A DNA stretch of 64,000 bases from Flavobacteriaceae bacterium 3519-10. Lineage in GTDB: Bacteria > Bacteroidota > Bacteroidia > Flavobacteriales > Weeksellaceae. The position numbers and the translations under genes are program-made. The notes beneath the pieces are model-generated. The model worked only from the letters and a program-made list of their open reading frames with translations, was not told where the DNA came from and did not search any database. Below, piece after piece: positions 54,681 to 63,296 of this stretch. Position 1 is the first letter of the stretch; each line of letters begins with the position of its first letter. The stretch spans positions 248,001-312,000 of the forward strand of contig CP001673.1 of assembly GCA_000023725.1 (NCBI GenBank), given 5' to 3'.

Positions 54681-56810
54681 ATGAACGAATCGCTGTTTAA
54701 TTTAGCCGAACATACACACCGAAGTATATTCCTCACCGGAAAGGCCGGCACCGGAAAGACCACTTTTCTGAACGATTTTGTACGTAAAACGCACAAGAAA
54801 TATATCGTTGTGGCACCAACCGGCATTGCGGCGATCAACGCCGGCGGCGTTACGATTCACTCGATGTTTGGCCTGCCGCTGCGCACATTTCTTCCCACCA
54901 CTGAGAGGATTAACAGCGAATCTGCGAACAATATTGCGGATCTGATGCATCATTTTCGCTACCGGAAAGACAAACAGAAGTTATTGCGCGAAATAGAAAT
55001 CATCATCATTGATGAAGTTTCGATGCTGCGCGCGGATGTTCTGGATATGATGGATTTTGCGCTTCGGCACGTGAGGCGAAACCAGCAGAAATTCGGCGGC
55101 GTACAGATGCTTTTTATCGGCGATCTTTATCAGCTGCCGCCTGTAGTGCGCGATGAACACGTCCTCAAACAGTATTATGCTTCGCCATTTTTCTTCGACA
55201 GCTATGCATTAAAAGAATTGCCGCTGATCACGCTGGAACTTACTACCGTTTACCGCCAGAAAGACGAAAAATTCCTCGAAATCTTAAATGAAATCCGCGA
55301 CGGCGAAATCCGCGATATCGATTTTGATACTTTAAACGAAAGATATATTCCCGATTTTGAGCCCAAAGACGAACCTTATGTCTATCTGACGTCTCACAAC
55401 CGGATGGCAGACGAAATCAATCAGAAAAAACTGGCTGCACTACCCGGAAAAGCTCATTTTTATAAGGCTGAAATTATCGGAAATTTTAATGAAAATCAAT
55501 ATCCAAATGACGAAATATTAGAATTGAAGGTGGGTGCGCAAATTATGTTTTTGCGGAATGATGCAAGCGGAGAAAAAAGGTATTTTAACGGAAAGCTTGC
55601 CGAAATTGTGAAACTCGACGAAAAGGAAATCTCTGTCATCATCGACGGTGAAGAAGAGGTTTACAAGCTGAAAAAGGAAACCTGGGAACAGAAAAAATAT
55701 TCGTTAGGCGAAGATAAAAGCGTTCAGGAAGAAGTTTTGGGCAGTTTCAACCAGTACCCAATCCGCCTGGCGTGGGCGGTAACCATTCATAAATCACAGG
55801 GACTGACCTTCGACCGGTTGATTATCGACGCCGGGAAATCATTTGCCTCGGGGCAGGTGTATGTTGCGCTGTCGCGCTGCCGCACGCTAGAGGGCATTGT
55901 TTTAAAATCGAAAATTACTCCGGAGGTCATCTATTCGGACAAGCGCGTTTCCAAATTCCAGGACGACACCCACGCAAACGAAAAGATCGACGAAATATTA
56001 AATGCAGAAAAATACGATTACAGCATACAGAAAATTGTGAGCCGCCTTGACTGCCAATGGATTCTGCCTGCAATGGAAGCCTGGTATAAAACCGCGAAAG
56101 TAAGTTCGGTGATCGATAAAGATAAAGTTCGGTTTCTGTATCAGGCCATTAAACCGGAGATCGAAAATTTTAACGCTGTGTTCGTGAAATTTGATAAAAT
56201 TGTTCACCAAAAAACGCAGAAATTCGTTGCCGGCACCGAAACCTGGGAGGAGATCGAGAGCAAGGCCAAAGGCGCCGTTAATTTTTTCTTTAAAAATGTA
56301 AATGCAAAAGTCTTCCGGCCGCTGAAAGATTTTTACGCTGAAAGCAAAGGTGTAAAAGGTTTGAAACAGTATAACGAAGACTTCAGGGTTTTTCTGGATG
56401 ATCTTGAGGATTATCTGAATGATTTAAAGTCTGTCCACCTGCTCGAAACTGCACTTTTCGACCGTCAGAATGAAGAGGTAGTCACCGCCAAAGTTGCGAA
56501 GATTCCTTCCCATATCCTTACTTTTCAGTTGTTTGAGGAGGGAAAGACGATACCCGAAATTGCGCGCGACCGCGGACTTGTGACCGAAACTATTTTCGGG
56601 CATCTCGCCAAGTTTGCAGAACGCGGACTTTTGGACCTCACGAGGATTTTCGATAAAGAAAAGATTAAAACTTTTGAAAAAGAATTCAAAAAAAACAGCA
56701 GCAGAGAAACCCTCAGCGAATGGAAACAGGTTCTGCCCAATGATTTTGAATTCAACGAGATCCGTTTGCTGCTGAACCATTTCAATTATAAGGCGGCAAA
56801 AAAAGACTGA
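54681..56810 (+). CDS. Pif1/RecD-like helicase with C-terminal helix-turn-helix
   Basis: The 709-residue protein is an SF1B DNA helicase, with Walker A FLTGKAGTGKTTFL (residues 17-30), VVAPTGIAAINAGG, the DEVSMLRADVLDMMD Walker B, QLPPVV, and the C-terminal motifs AVTIHKSQGLTFDR and GQVYVALSRCR. After about residue 440 a further 270 residues include a helical region and a helix-turn-helix-like segment (EEGKTIPEIARDRGLVTETI), typical of the bacterial Pif1 family. Such helicases unwind G-quadruplex and displaced strands. It converges on lnt with 12 bp between stops. Confidence 0.9.
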   Translation: MNESLFNLAEHTHRSIFLTGKAGTGKTTFLNDFVRKTHKKYIVVAPTGIAAINAGGVTIHSMFGLPLRTFLPTTERINSESANNIADLMHHFRYRKDKQKLLREIEIIIIDEVSMLRADVLDMMDFALRHVRRNQQKFGGVQMLFIGDLYQLPPVVRDEHVLKQYYASPFFFDSYALKELPLITLELTTVYRQKDEKFLEILNEIRDGEIRDIDFDTLNERYIPDFEPKDEPYVYLTSHNRMADEINQKKLAALPGKAHFYKAEIIGNFNENQYPNDEILELKVGAQIMFLRNDASGEKRYFNGKLAEIVKLDEKEISVIIDGEEEVYKLKKETWEQKKYSLGEDKSVQEEVLGSFNQYPIRLAWAVTIHKSQGLTFDRLIIDAGKSFASGQVYVALSRCRTLEGIVLKSKITPEVIYSDKRVSKFQDDTHANEKIDEILNAEKYDYSIQKIVSRLDCQWILPAMEAWYKTAKVSSVIDKDKVRFLYQAIKPEIENFNAVFVKFDKIVHQKTQKFVAGTETWEEIESKAKGAVNFFFKNVNAKVFRPLKDFYAESKGVKGLKQYNEDFRVFLDDLEDYLNDLKSVHLLETALFDRQNEEVVTAKVAKIPSHILTFQLFEEGKTIPEIARDRGLVTETIFGHLAKFAERGLLDLTRIFDKEKIKTFEKEFKKNSSRETLSEWKQVLPNDFEFNEIRLLLNHFNYKAAKKD

Positions 56811-56822
56811 TTCGGAACTTTT

Positions 56823-58460
56823 TTATTTTGCGGCAGCCTTCCTGTTCTGAAATTTCTTGATCAGCGTATAAAAAATTAAAAATCCTAAGACGTACACCAT
56901 CAGCCTCGAGATTAGATCGCCCGCCCGCGAGTAAAACGTCATGTGTTCGTACAGATTTACCTTTGCAAACAGCGCAGTTTTATCGCCGTACAGCGTGTCT
57001 GCCAGCACCTCACCACGCGCGTCGATATGTGCTGAGATGCCGCTGTTGGCTGAGCGTGCGATCTCGCGGCGGTTTTCAATTGCGCGGAGTTTTGCGTACG
57101 ACATCAGTTGCTTGTGGCCCTGCGTAACGCCCCACCACGAGTCGTTGGTCATGATAGCAAAGAAATTAGCGCCTTTTTTCACATAGTCAGTTACAAACTC
57201 ACCGTAAATGCTTTCGTAGCAAATGATTGGAGCCATTTTTCCGCTGTTGAACGGATTGGCGAAGACTTTCCGCTCCTCATCAATCGCGAGTGAGGCGACG
57301 GTGCCGCCCAGGTTCAGCATTGCATCACCGAGAACGGGTTGCAGAAAATTGATGTATGGGAAGATTTCCACGCCCGGAACGAGTTTTCCTTTGTGGTAAA
57401 CCTCTACTTTTTGGTTTGGAATGATCTGTACGGCAGAGTTGTAGCTGTCGACGAATATTCCGGATGAAGTTTGGTAGGCGGTTTTAGATTTAAGTTCGGC
57501 ATTCGGATAGAACTGATGCGAAGAAATGCCCGTGGCGAAAACCGACTTTGGGTGCCGTGTAAGGAAATCCTTCACCGAATTTAATAACATACTTTGCTCA
57601 AAACTGCTTTCTGAAATCGAGCCGAAACCCGGAATTGAAGTTTCAGGGCCAACAAAGTAGTCGATTTGTCCTTTTGAATTCTGTTCCGCTAAAGTCAGCA
57701 GATCGTTAAGAATCGTAAGGCTGTCTTTCGAGTATTTTTCGGTGTAAGGATCGAGTTCCGGCTGCAGCATCAGCACGTTTACTGAACCCGTTGGTTTTAG
57801 ATAAAAATTATTGTATTTCACTACCGAAATAAGCATCGGTAATAAAATACCAAGCAATATAATTGAGGAATTGAGGATCAGAGATTTACGTTTTCTACCC
57901 GCTTCGTAGATCCTTAATGTATAAAAAGCGTACACATTCACGAGTAAAATCCAGAAACTGCCGCCAGTTGCACCGAATGTATCATACCATTGGATAATTT
58001 TAGGATAATCGGCGAACACGTTGCCAAGGTTCAGCCATGGCCAAGTCAGTTCCCAGCTCATGTGGAATTTCTCGAAGCACATCCATATCGCTACGAAAAA
58101 TGCCAGTCCGAAGTAGGTGCCCTGCGCATTTTTATACCAGTGATACAGCTGAAAAACAAGCGCGTAAAAAAGTGAGTTGAAAATCACCGGTAAAACTACG
58201 GCAGCTAAAGAATTGGTACCGTCGGGGTTTTTCGAGCCGTACAGCCAGCCGGTGGTGACGATGTTCCAGATCATAAAACACAGGTACGAGAGCCCGAAAA
58301 CAGCCCAGCCTTTGTTTTTAAGATTTGAAAATTTCGAAATGTCGTGTTCCATCATCAGTAATGGAACAAGTGCGAAGAAGATAAAAAATGGGATTCCGTA
58401 GGTCGGCCACGAAATGCTGAGCAGCATGGCAGAAATTAACGAAAGTATGATGTATTTCAT
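56823..58460 (-). CDS. lnt: Apolipoprotein N-acyltransferase
   Basis: Lnt adds the third acyl chain to outer-membrane-bound lipoproteins. The 545-residue protein has several N-terminal membrane helices (SLISAMLLSISWPTYGIPFF onward) and a periplasmic nitrilase domain with the catalytic Glu (YFVGPETSIPG), Lys (KGKLVPGVEIFP) and Cys (PIICYESIYGEFV). One more membrane helix closes the C-terminus. I use the start at 58460; an in-frame ATG at 58490 would add ten residues and cannot be excluded, since the -7 box lies 18 nt before it. Confidence 0.88.
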   Translation of the reverse strand: MKYIILSLISAMLLSISWPTYGIPFFIFFALVPLLMMEHDISKFSNLKNKGWAVFGLSYLCFMIWNIVTTGWLYGSKNPDGTNSLAAVVLPVIFNSLFYALVFQLYHWYKNAQGTYFGLAFFVAIWMCFEKFHMSWELTWPWLNLGNVFADYPKIIQWYDTFGATGGSFWILLVNVYAFYTLRIYEAGRKRKSLILNSSIILLGILLPMLISVVKYNNFYLKPTGSVNVLMLQPELDPYTEKYSKDSLTILNDLLTLAEQNSKGQIDYFVGPETSIPGFGSISESSFEQSMLLNSVKDFLTRHPKSVFATGISSHQFYPNAELKSKTAYQTSSGIFVDSYNSAVQIIPNQKVEVYHKGKLVPGVEIFPYINFLQPVLGDAMLNLGGTVASLAIDEERKVFANPFNSGKMAPIICYESIYGEFVTDYVKKGANFFAIMTNDSWWGVTQGHKQLMSYAKLRAIENRREIARSANSGISAHIDARGEVLADTLYGDKTALFAKVNLYEHMTFYSRAGDLISRLMVYVLGFLIFYTLIKKFQNRKAAAK

Positions 58461-58508
58461 TGAAGCAGGTTTGTAAAGATTCCGGATCATGTTGTTGGAA
58501 TCTTACTG

Positions 58509-58516
58509 CAAATTTA
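58509..58516 (-). promoter_or_regulatory. Probable -7 box of lnt
   Basis: TAAATTTG on the minus strand, 18 nt upstream of the outer ATG and 48 nt upstream of the preferred one. Confidence 0.4.
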
Positions 58517-58557
58517 ATGAAAATATCACTGAACGAAAACCTGGGGCACATCCTGGT

Positions 58558-58923
58558 TTAAACTGTGAAATCCTGCTCAAATTCTACGCTTACGCCGTGC
58601 ATTTCGCCCGGCATCGGCGGATTGGTTTTGGTGATTTTTATTTTGATGAATTTAATTTGTGGGAATTTTTCTTTGATTTTTCCCATAATCCGCCCGGCAA
58701 CATGTTCCATCAGTTTTGAAGGTGTTTTAAATTCTTCATGAATGATTGCGTTGATTTCAGCGTAATTAACCGTATCGTTGAGGTCGTCGGTTTCGGTGGC
58801 TTTCCACAGATCGGCATGTACCTCAAGATTCACGAGGTAATAAGTGCCGATGATTTTCTCTTCGGGCAGAACACCGTGATAAGCGTAGATCTTAACGTTT
58901 TCGAGGAGGATTTTGGACAACAT
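58558..58923 (-). CDS. folB: Dihydroneopterin aldolase
   Basis: FolB cleaves dihydroneopterin to the pterin precursor of folate. The 121-residue product has the family start ILLENVKIYAYHGVLPEEK, with a conserved Tyr/His pair, DTVNYAEINAII and the catalytic-Lys strand FIKIKITKTNPPMPG. It follows nadA by 6 bp, so the two are co-transcribed. Confidence 0.9.
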   Translation of the reverse strand: MLSKILLENVKIYAYHGVLPEEKIIGTYYLVNLEVHADLWKATETDDLNDTVNYAEINAIIHEEFKTPSKLMEHVAGRIMGKIKEKFPQIKFIKIKITKTNPPMPGEMHGVSVEFEQDFTV

Positions 58924-58929
58924 TTATCT

Positions 58930-59949
58930 TTATTTAATCATCTTACTCATTTCCAGCATCGCTTCAATAGGTTTCAGCGCGCGCAAACGAAGTTCTTCGT
59001 CCATGATGATTTCCGGAAGTTCGTATTTCATGCACAGGTAGAGTTTTTCCATTGTGTTCCGCTTCATGTAAAAACATTCAGAACAGTTGCAGCTTTCATC
59101 GAAAACCAGCGCAGGAATAAGTTGTTTGTGCGGTGCACGTTTCCGCATTTCGTGCAGGATGCCTTCTTCAGTGGCCACGATGAAGATCTGAGCCTCATCT
59201 TTCTCAACGTAATTCAGCAATGCTGAGGTAGAACCCACGAAATGCGCAAGATCCAGAACAGCAGATTCGCTTTCGGGATGCGCGATCAGTTTTGCGCCCG
59301 GAACTGCCGCAAGTTGCTGCGCGATTCTCTCCATTGAGAAAGCTTCGTGCACGATGCAGGTTCCGTCCCACAAAATCATGTCGCGACCGGTTTTTTTGGC
59401 CAGATAGGCACCGAGGTTTTTGTCGGGTGCAAAGATAATCGGTCGGTCGGTCGGCAATGAACTGATAATCGTTTCTGCGTTTGAACTCGTTACGATAATA
59501 TCAGATTCGGCTTTTGTTTCAGCATTACAGTTGATATAAGTTGCAATAAGAGCGTTCGGATGTTTTGCACGCATAGCGCGCAGGCCTTCGCCACTGCAAC
59601 CGTCCGCCAGCGAGCATCCCGCCTGGGTATCCGGAAGAACTACTTTTTTAGTTGGGTTGAGGATTTTCGCGGCTTCTGCCATGAAGTGTACACCACAGAA
59701 CGCGATCATGTCGGCATCGGTATCTTTCGCCTGACGCGCAAGCTGAAGCGAATCTCCGAGGAAATCAGCGATATCCTGAATGGCGGGCGGCTGGTAATAG
59801 TGCGCCAAAATCACTGCGTTTTTTTCTTTTTTAAGGTCAAGAATGGCCTGCACCAACTCTTCGCCCTGCGGAATAAAAAGGTCGTCTATCTTTAAAAATC
59901 CTCTTACCGGAAGATTCGATTTTGCTTTATCTAGGGTTTCTGTACTCAT
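58930..59949 (-). CDS. nadA: Quinolinate synthase
   Basis: NadA condenses iminoaspartate with dihydroxyacetone phosphate to quinolinate for NAD synthesis. The 339-residue product binds a 4Fe-4S cluster; the likely ligand cysteines lie in PDTQAGCSLADGC, WDGTCIVHEAF and the C-terminal CNCSECFYMKRNTM motif. The AVILAHYYQPPAIQDIADF start is typical. No NadB or NadC is in the window. The next gene downstream is folB (6 bp). Confidence 0.94.
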   Translation of the reverse strand: MSTETLDKAKSNLPVRGFLKIDDLFIPQGEELVQAILDLKKEKNAVILAHYYQPPAIQDIADFLGDSLQLARQAKDTDADMIAFCGVHFMAEAAKILNPTKKVVLPDTQAGCSLADGCSGEGLRAMRAKHPNALIATYINCNAETKAESDIIVTSSNAETIISSLPTDRPIIFAPDKNLGAYLAKKTGRDMILWDGTCIVHEAFSMERIAQQLAAVPGAKLIAHPESESAVLDLAHFVGSTSALLNYVEKDEAQIFIVATEEGILHEMRKRAPHKQLIPALVFDESCNCSECFYMKRNTMEKLYLCMKYELPEIIMDEELRLRALKPIEAMLEMSKMIK

Positions 59950-59996
59950 TTCTACATTTTATACAAGGGTAAAATTAGTGATTTCGGGGCAAACTT

Positions 59997-60563
59997 TTAA
60001 GAAATATCAATTCCAGAATGCATCAGCAGTCCCGCAAGATTGCGCTCGGAGAATTTCGCTTTCTTCATATAGTTCTTTTCTGGAACGAGGCTGAAGTTAA
60101 ATGCATCGCGGAAATCTGCCTTTTCAAGTCGCGTCTGATCAAAAATACTGCCTGCAAGATCGGAATTGGCAAAACTGCTTTCCGAAAGATTCGCCTGTGT
60201 GAAATCTGTGCCATGCAGAATACAGTTGTTAAACTGCGTTTTGCGGATGTCTTTCCGGTAAAAAACCGCGTGCGACAGATTCGAATTTTTAAAGCTGAGC
60301 TTCAGACCAAAGTCGTTTGCAGGTTCAAAATTAACACCTACCATCTTACAGTTGATGAATTTCACTTCGCGGAAAGCGGTGGCTTCTACGGTAACCAGAC
60401 TTAAATCGCAGTCGATAAATTCGCAGTTCAGAAAGGTTATTTCCGAAAGGCTGCCTGCATATAAAACGCAGTTATCAAAAATACATTCTTCATATTCTGC
60501 CTTTTGAAGAGGGTTTTGGGTAAAATCTATTTTCGCGAATGTCTGGTCAGAAATACTCGTCAT
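59997..60563 (-). CDS. Pentapeptide repeat protein
   Basis: The 188-residue protein is built of A(D/N)LXX-like pentapeptide repeats (for example TFLNCEFIDCDL and FTQANLSESSFANSDLAGS), which fold as a right-handed square beta helix. Such proteins include the Qnr/MfpA DNA mimics that protect gyrase, but most have no known role. Its start overlaps the gmk stop by four bases, so it is translated with guanylate kinase; it is then followed by nadA after about 47 bp. Confidence 0.83.
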   Translation of the reverse strand: MTSISDQTFAKIDFTQNPLQKAEYEECIFDNCVLYAGSLSEITFLNCEFIDCDLSLVTVEATAFREVKFINCKMVGVNFEPANDFGLKLSFKNSNLSHAVFYRKDIRKTQFNNCILHGTDFTQANLSESSFANSDLAGSIFDQTRLEKADFRDAFNFSLVPEKNYMKKAKFSERNLAGLLMHSGIDIS

Positions 60564-61123
60564 GAGCGGATGAATTGCTTAATGATCTGTTCCGTTTCTT
60601 TTTTGGCCTCGTCCAGATCTGTATTAACTACTGTTACGTCAAACTGATTTACGTAAGTCATTTCTTCGGCGGCTTTTTCCACGCGCGTGGCAATTGTATC
60701 AGCATCATCGGTAGCACGGGAAATTAAGCGACGCTCGAGTTCTTCGATGGAGGGCGGCATTATAAAGATTGAAAGCGCCTGATCTGCAAAATATTTTTTA
60801 AGGGAAATCCCACCTTTTACGTCTACATCGAAAATCACAACCTTGCCGCTACTCCAGATTTTATCCACTTCAGATTTGAGGGTTCCGTAATATTTGTCCT
60901 CGTAAACCTCCTCAAATTCTACGAATGCGTCTTCGGCAATTTTCGCCCTGAATTGATCCGGAGTTATAAAATGATAATCGATGCCATCCACTTCGCTGCC
61001 GCGCGGGCTTCGTGTAGTGCATGAAACCGAAAAACTCAGTTCGGGAAAAACCTCCAGACAGTGTTTTACCAAGGTAGTTTTGCCACTTCCGGAAGGTGCT
61101 GAAAATATTAGGACTTTATTCAT
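60560..61123 (-). CDS. gmk: Guanylate kinase
   Basis: Gmk phosphorylates GMP and dGMP. The 187-residue enzyme has the P-loop SAPSGSGKTTLVKH, the CTTRSPRGSEVDGIDYHF signature and a basic lid region near RRLISRATDDADT. It is preceded by yicC and overlaps the pentapeptide repeat gene by four bases. Codon use is like that of neighbours. Confidence 0.95.
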   Translation of the reverse strand: MNKVLIFSAPSGSGKTTLVKHCLEVFPELSFSVSCTTRSPRGSEVDGIDYHFITPDQFRAKIAEDAFVEFEEVYEDKYYGTLKSEVDKIWSSGKVVIFDVDVKGGISLKKYFADQALSIFIMPPSIEELERRLISRATDDADTIATRVEKAAEEMTYVNQFDVTVVNTDLDEAKKETEQIIKQFIRS

Positions 61124-61128
61124 TGCGG

Positions 61129-61191
61129 GATGATGGGTGATGGATAATCGTACTTCCTTTTAACTTTTACCTTTTGCCTTGGCTCTTTTTA
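61129..61191 (+). repeat. Heptad tract between yicC and gmk
   Basis: Nine 7-bp units in one frame: gatgatg, ggtgatg, gataatc, gtacttc, cttttaa, cttttac, cttttgc, cttggct, cttttta. The tract changes composition in the middle but keeps its phase. Its last bases overlap the yicC stop. Confidence 0.75.
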
Positions 61192-62046
61192 CAGGACATT
61201 CAGCGTCTGTTCCTTAATTTTTTCCAGATCGTCTTTCATCATCACAACCAGTTTCTGTATTTCAGCGTGGTTAGCTTTGGAGCCCAGCGTGTTGATCTCG
61301 CGGCCGATCTCCTGGGAGATAAAACCGAGTTTCTTACCGTTATAATCTTCGTTTTTCATCACTTCCGAATAATATTTCAGATGCTGGGTGAGGCGTACTT
61401 TCTCTTCAGCAATGTCGAGTTTTTCGGTATAGTAAGCCATTTCCTGATAAAAACGGGTTTCATCCAGCTGACCGAATTCCTGCAGGGTATTGAGGTAGCG
61501 TTCTTTCACTGCTTCAAGTCTTACGCCTTCGTACGGAACAACCATCGAGAGGTAAGTTTCGATGTTGTGGATGTTTCGTTTCAGTTCTTCAAACAGAATG
61601 TCGCCTTCAGTTTTACGGAAGTTGTCAAATTTGGCAAGCGCTTCCTTCACAAGTCCGGTGATGAAGAGCCATTCTTTTTCTTCGAGCTCGTCCTGTTTTG
61701 CGGAGATCGCGTCGGGCATTCTTACGGCCATTTTTAGGTATTCGAATTCAGGTCCATCAGCCGCTATTTTCTTAAGTTCTGCGATGTAGGCATTCACCAG
61801 GTCGTGGTTTACGTTTACATCTGCCGCATCATTAAGATTCTCGACATTGATGTAGCAATCCACTTTTCCACGCAGGATGCCGTCATTGAGGATTTTTCTA
61901 AGGTCAAATTCCTTTTCTTTGTACCGCACCGGCATTTTAATGTTGAGGTCCAGCGATTTGCTGTTGAGGGATTTAAGGTCGATTGTGATTTTCGTGCCTT
62001 CGTAAACACCTTCGCTTCGTCCGAAGCCGGTCATGGATAGAATCAT
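61189..62046 (-). CDS. yicC: YicC/YloC family endoribonuclease
   Basis: YicC proteins are endoribonucleases that shape RNA decay. The 285-residue product opens with MTGFGRSEGVYEGTKITIDL and has the conserved DLNIKMPVRYKEKEFDLRK region, then the C-terminal KLGFISQEIGREINTLGSKA motif. It starts a minus-strand run with gmk, the pentapeptide protein, nadA and folB. A -7 box lies 17 nt before the ATG. Confidence 0.93.
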   Translation of the reverse strand: MILSMTGFGRSEGVYEGTKITIDLKSLNSKSLDLNIKMPVRYKEKEFDLRKILNDGILRGKVDCYINVENLNDAADVNVNHDLVNAYIAELKKIAADGPEFEYLKMAVRMPDAISAKQDELEEKEWLFITGLVKEALAKFDNFRKTEGDILFEELKRNIHNIETYLSMVVPYEGVRLEAVKERYLNTLQEFGQLDETRFYQEMAYYTEKLDIAEEKVRLTQHLKYYSEVMKNEDYNGKKLGFISQEIGREINTLGSKANHAEIQKLVVMMKDDLEKIKEQTLNVL

Positions 62047-62063
62047 GGATTTGCTTTAATGCA

Positions 62064-62071
62064 CAAAGGTA
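62064..62071 (-). promoter_or_regulatory. Probable -7 box of the yicC operon
   Basis: TACCTTTG on the minus strand, 17 nt before the yicC start. Confidence 0.45.
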
Positions 62072-62146
62072 AAGATTTTAGCGCTTTTTTCGGTTACAAA
62101 ACCTTAAAGCCCCGTGAACGGAAGAAATTCGGAAAAGATTATTTTA

Positions 62147-62154
62147 TATATTTG
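62147..62154 (+). promoter_or_regulatory. -7 box of the PASTA gene
   Basis: TATATTTG followed by gcacatc, 27 nt before the ATG. Confidence 0.5.
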
Positions 62155-62181
62155 CACATCTATAAATAAAGAGTAAGACCT

Positions 62182-63237
62182 ATGCTTAAATCGCTGTTCC
62201 ACTGGAAAGTCCTCGTAAATATTCTGTTGGCCGCCGTTGTATTCACCGGGCTGGTCTGGCTGACTTTCCGATGGTTAGAGCTTCACACCAATCACGGCAA
62301 AGAAATTCCGGTGCCCAATGTGATGAACAAGTCGGTTCATGATGCAATAAAAATCCTTGACGATTCGGGCCTCGATTATGAAGTTGACAGTTTTAAATTC
62401 GACCCTAAATTCCGCCCTTTTCAGGTGCTCCAAATTTATCCCTCGCCAGGCTCACGTGTGAAAGATGGCCGTACGATCATACTTAAAGTAAATCCACGAA
62501 CCTATGCACAGGTTTCTGTTCCTGATGTTTTAGACCGTTACAAGGGATTGGCTTTCAGGCAACTGGAGCAGGTTGGGCTAAAAGTTGGCGATACTATTTT
62601 TGAACCGAGCATTCAGCGCGATGCCGTGTTGAGGATGACTTATAACGGAACAACGCTGAAACCCGGCGCCTTGCTTCCGAGATTTTCGACCATCGGACTC
62701 GTTATCGGGGCAGGACCTAAAAGAAACATTTCGGTGCCTAATTTAGTGGGTCTCACCGTGCAGGAAGCCAAAGCTGTTATCGCTCAGAATCTTTTTGAAG
62801 TGGGTCTCGTTGAAAGTGAGGACGGTGCTCAGGATGAGTCGGATATTGTTTATTATCAGGATCCGGCGCCGTATGATGTGCGTGATCAGGGGATGCAGAT
62901 CGATATCTGGGCAAGTAAGAAAACGCCTGCAGAAATGGGCGCGAAAATTTCACAGCTCAACTCTATTTACAGGATTAAACTTGAAGATGTAGAGCCGCTG
63001 CCACGTTTTGATGATGCGCCCGTCTACCGCGAGCCTTCGCCGCAACCCGTAGAGCCGAAACGTGAAATTCCGCGGACAGAAGCTCCTAAAGCAGAAACTC
63101 CGAAAACTCAACCATCGGCAACGCCTAAAACTACACCGGACGTGAAACCGAAAGCACCTGCTACGAATACATCCACCAAAACAACGCCTGCAAAAACGGA
63201 CGAAAAACCGAAAGCCAGAAAGGTGGTTGTAGAATAA
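62182..63237 (+). CDS. PASTA domain membrane protein
   Basis: The 351-residue protein has one N-terminal membrane segment (about residues 10-30), three PASTA domains (VPNVMNKSVHDAIKILDDSG, VPDVLDRYKGLAFRQLEQVG and VPNLVGLTVQEAKAVIAQN) and a Pro/Thr/Lys-rich tail of about 70 residues. PASTA domains bind peptidoglycan fragments. Unlike the classic PASTA kinases it has no kinase domain, so it is likely a wall-binding structural or scaffolding protein. rluD follows after a terminator. Confidence 0.87.
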   Translation: MLKSLFHWKVLVNILLAAVVFTGLVWLTFRWLELHTNHGKEIPVPNVMNKSVHDAIKILDDSGLDYEVDSFKFDPKFRPFQVLQIYPSPGSRVKDGRTIILKVNPRTYAQVSVPDVLDRYKGLAFRQLEQVGLKVGDTIFEPSIQRDAVLRMTYNGTTLKPGALLPRFSTIGLVIGAGPKRNISVPNLVGLTVQEAKAVIAQNLFEVGLVESEDGAQDESDIVYYQDPAPYDVRDQGMQIDIWASKKTPAEMGAKISQLNSIYRIKLEDVEPLPRFDDAPVYREPSPQPVEPKREIPRTEAPKAETPKTQPSATPKTTPDVKPKAPATNTSTKTTPAKTDEKPKARKVVVE

Positions 63238-63259
63238 GATTAAACCTAAAATAAAACAT

Positions 63260-63289
63260 AAAGCTTCAGCCGTAAGTTGAAGCTTTTTT
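63260..63289 (+). terminator. Terminator after the PASTA gene
   Basis: aaagcttca pairs with tgaagcttt across a 9-nt loop, with a T-tract that ends 7-8 nt before the next ATG. Confidence 0.8.
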
Positions 63290-63296
63290 CAGCGAA

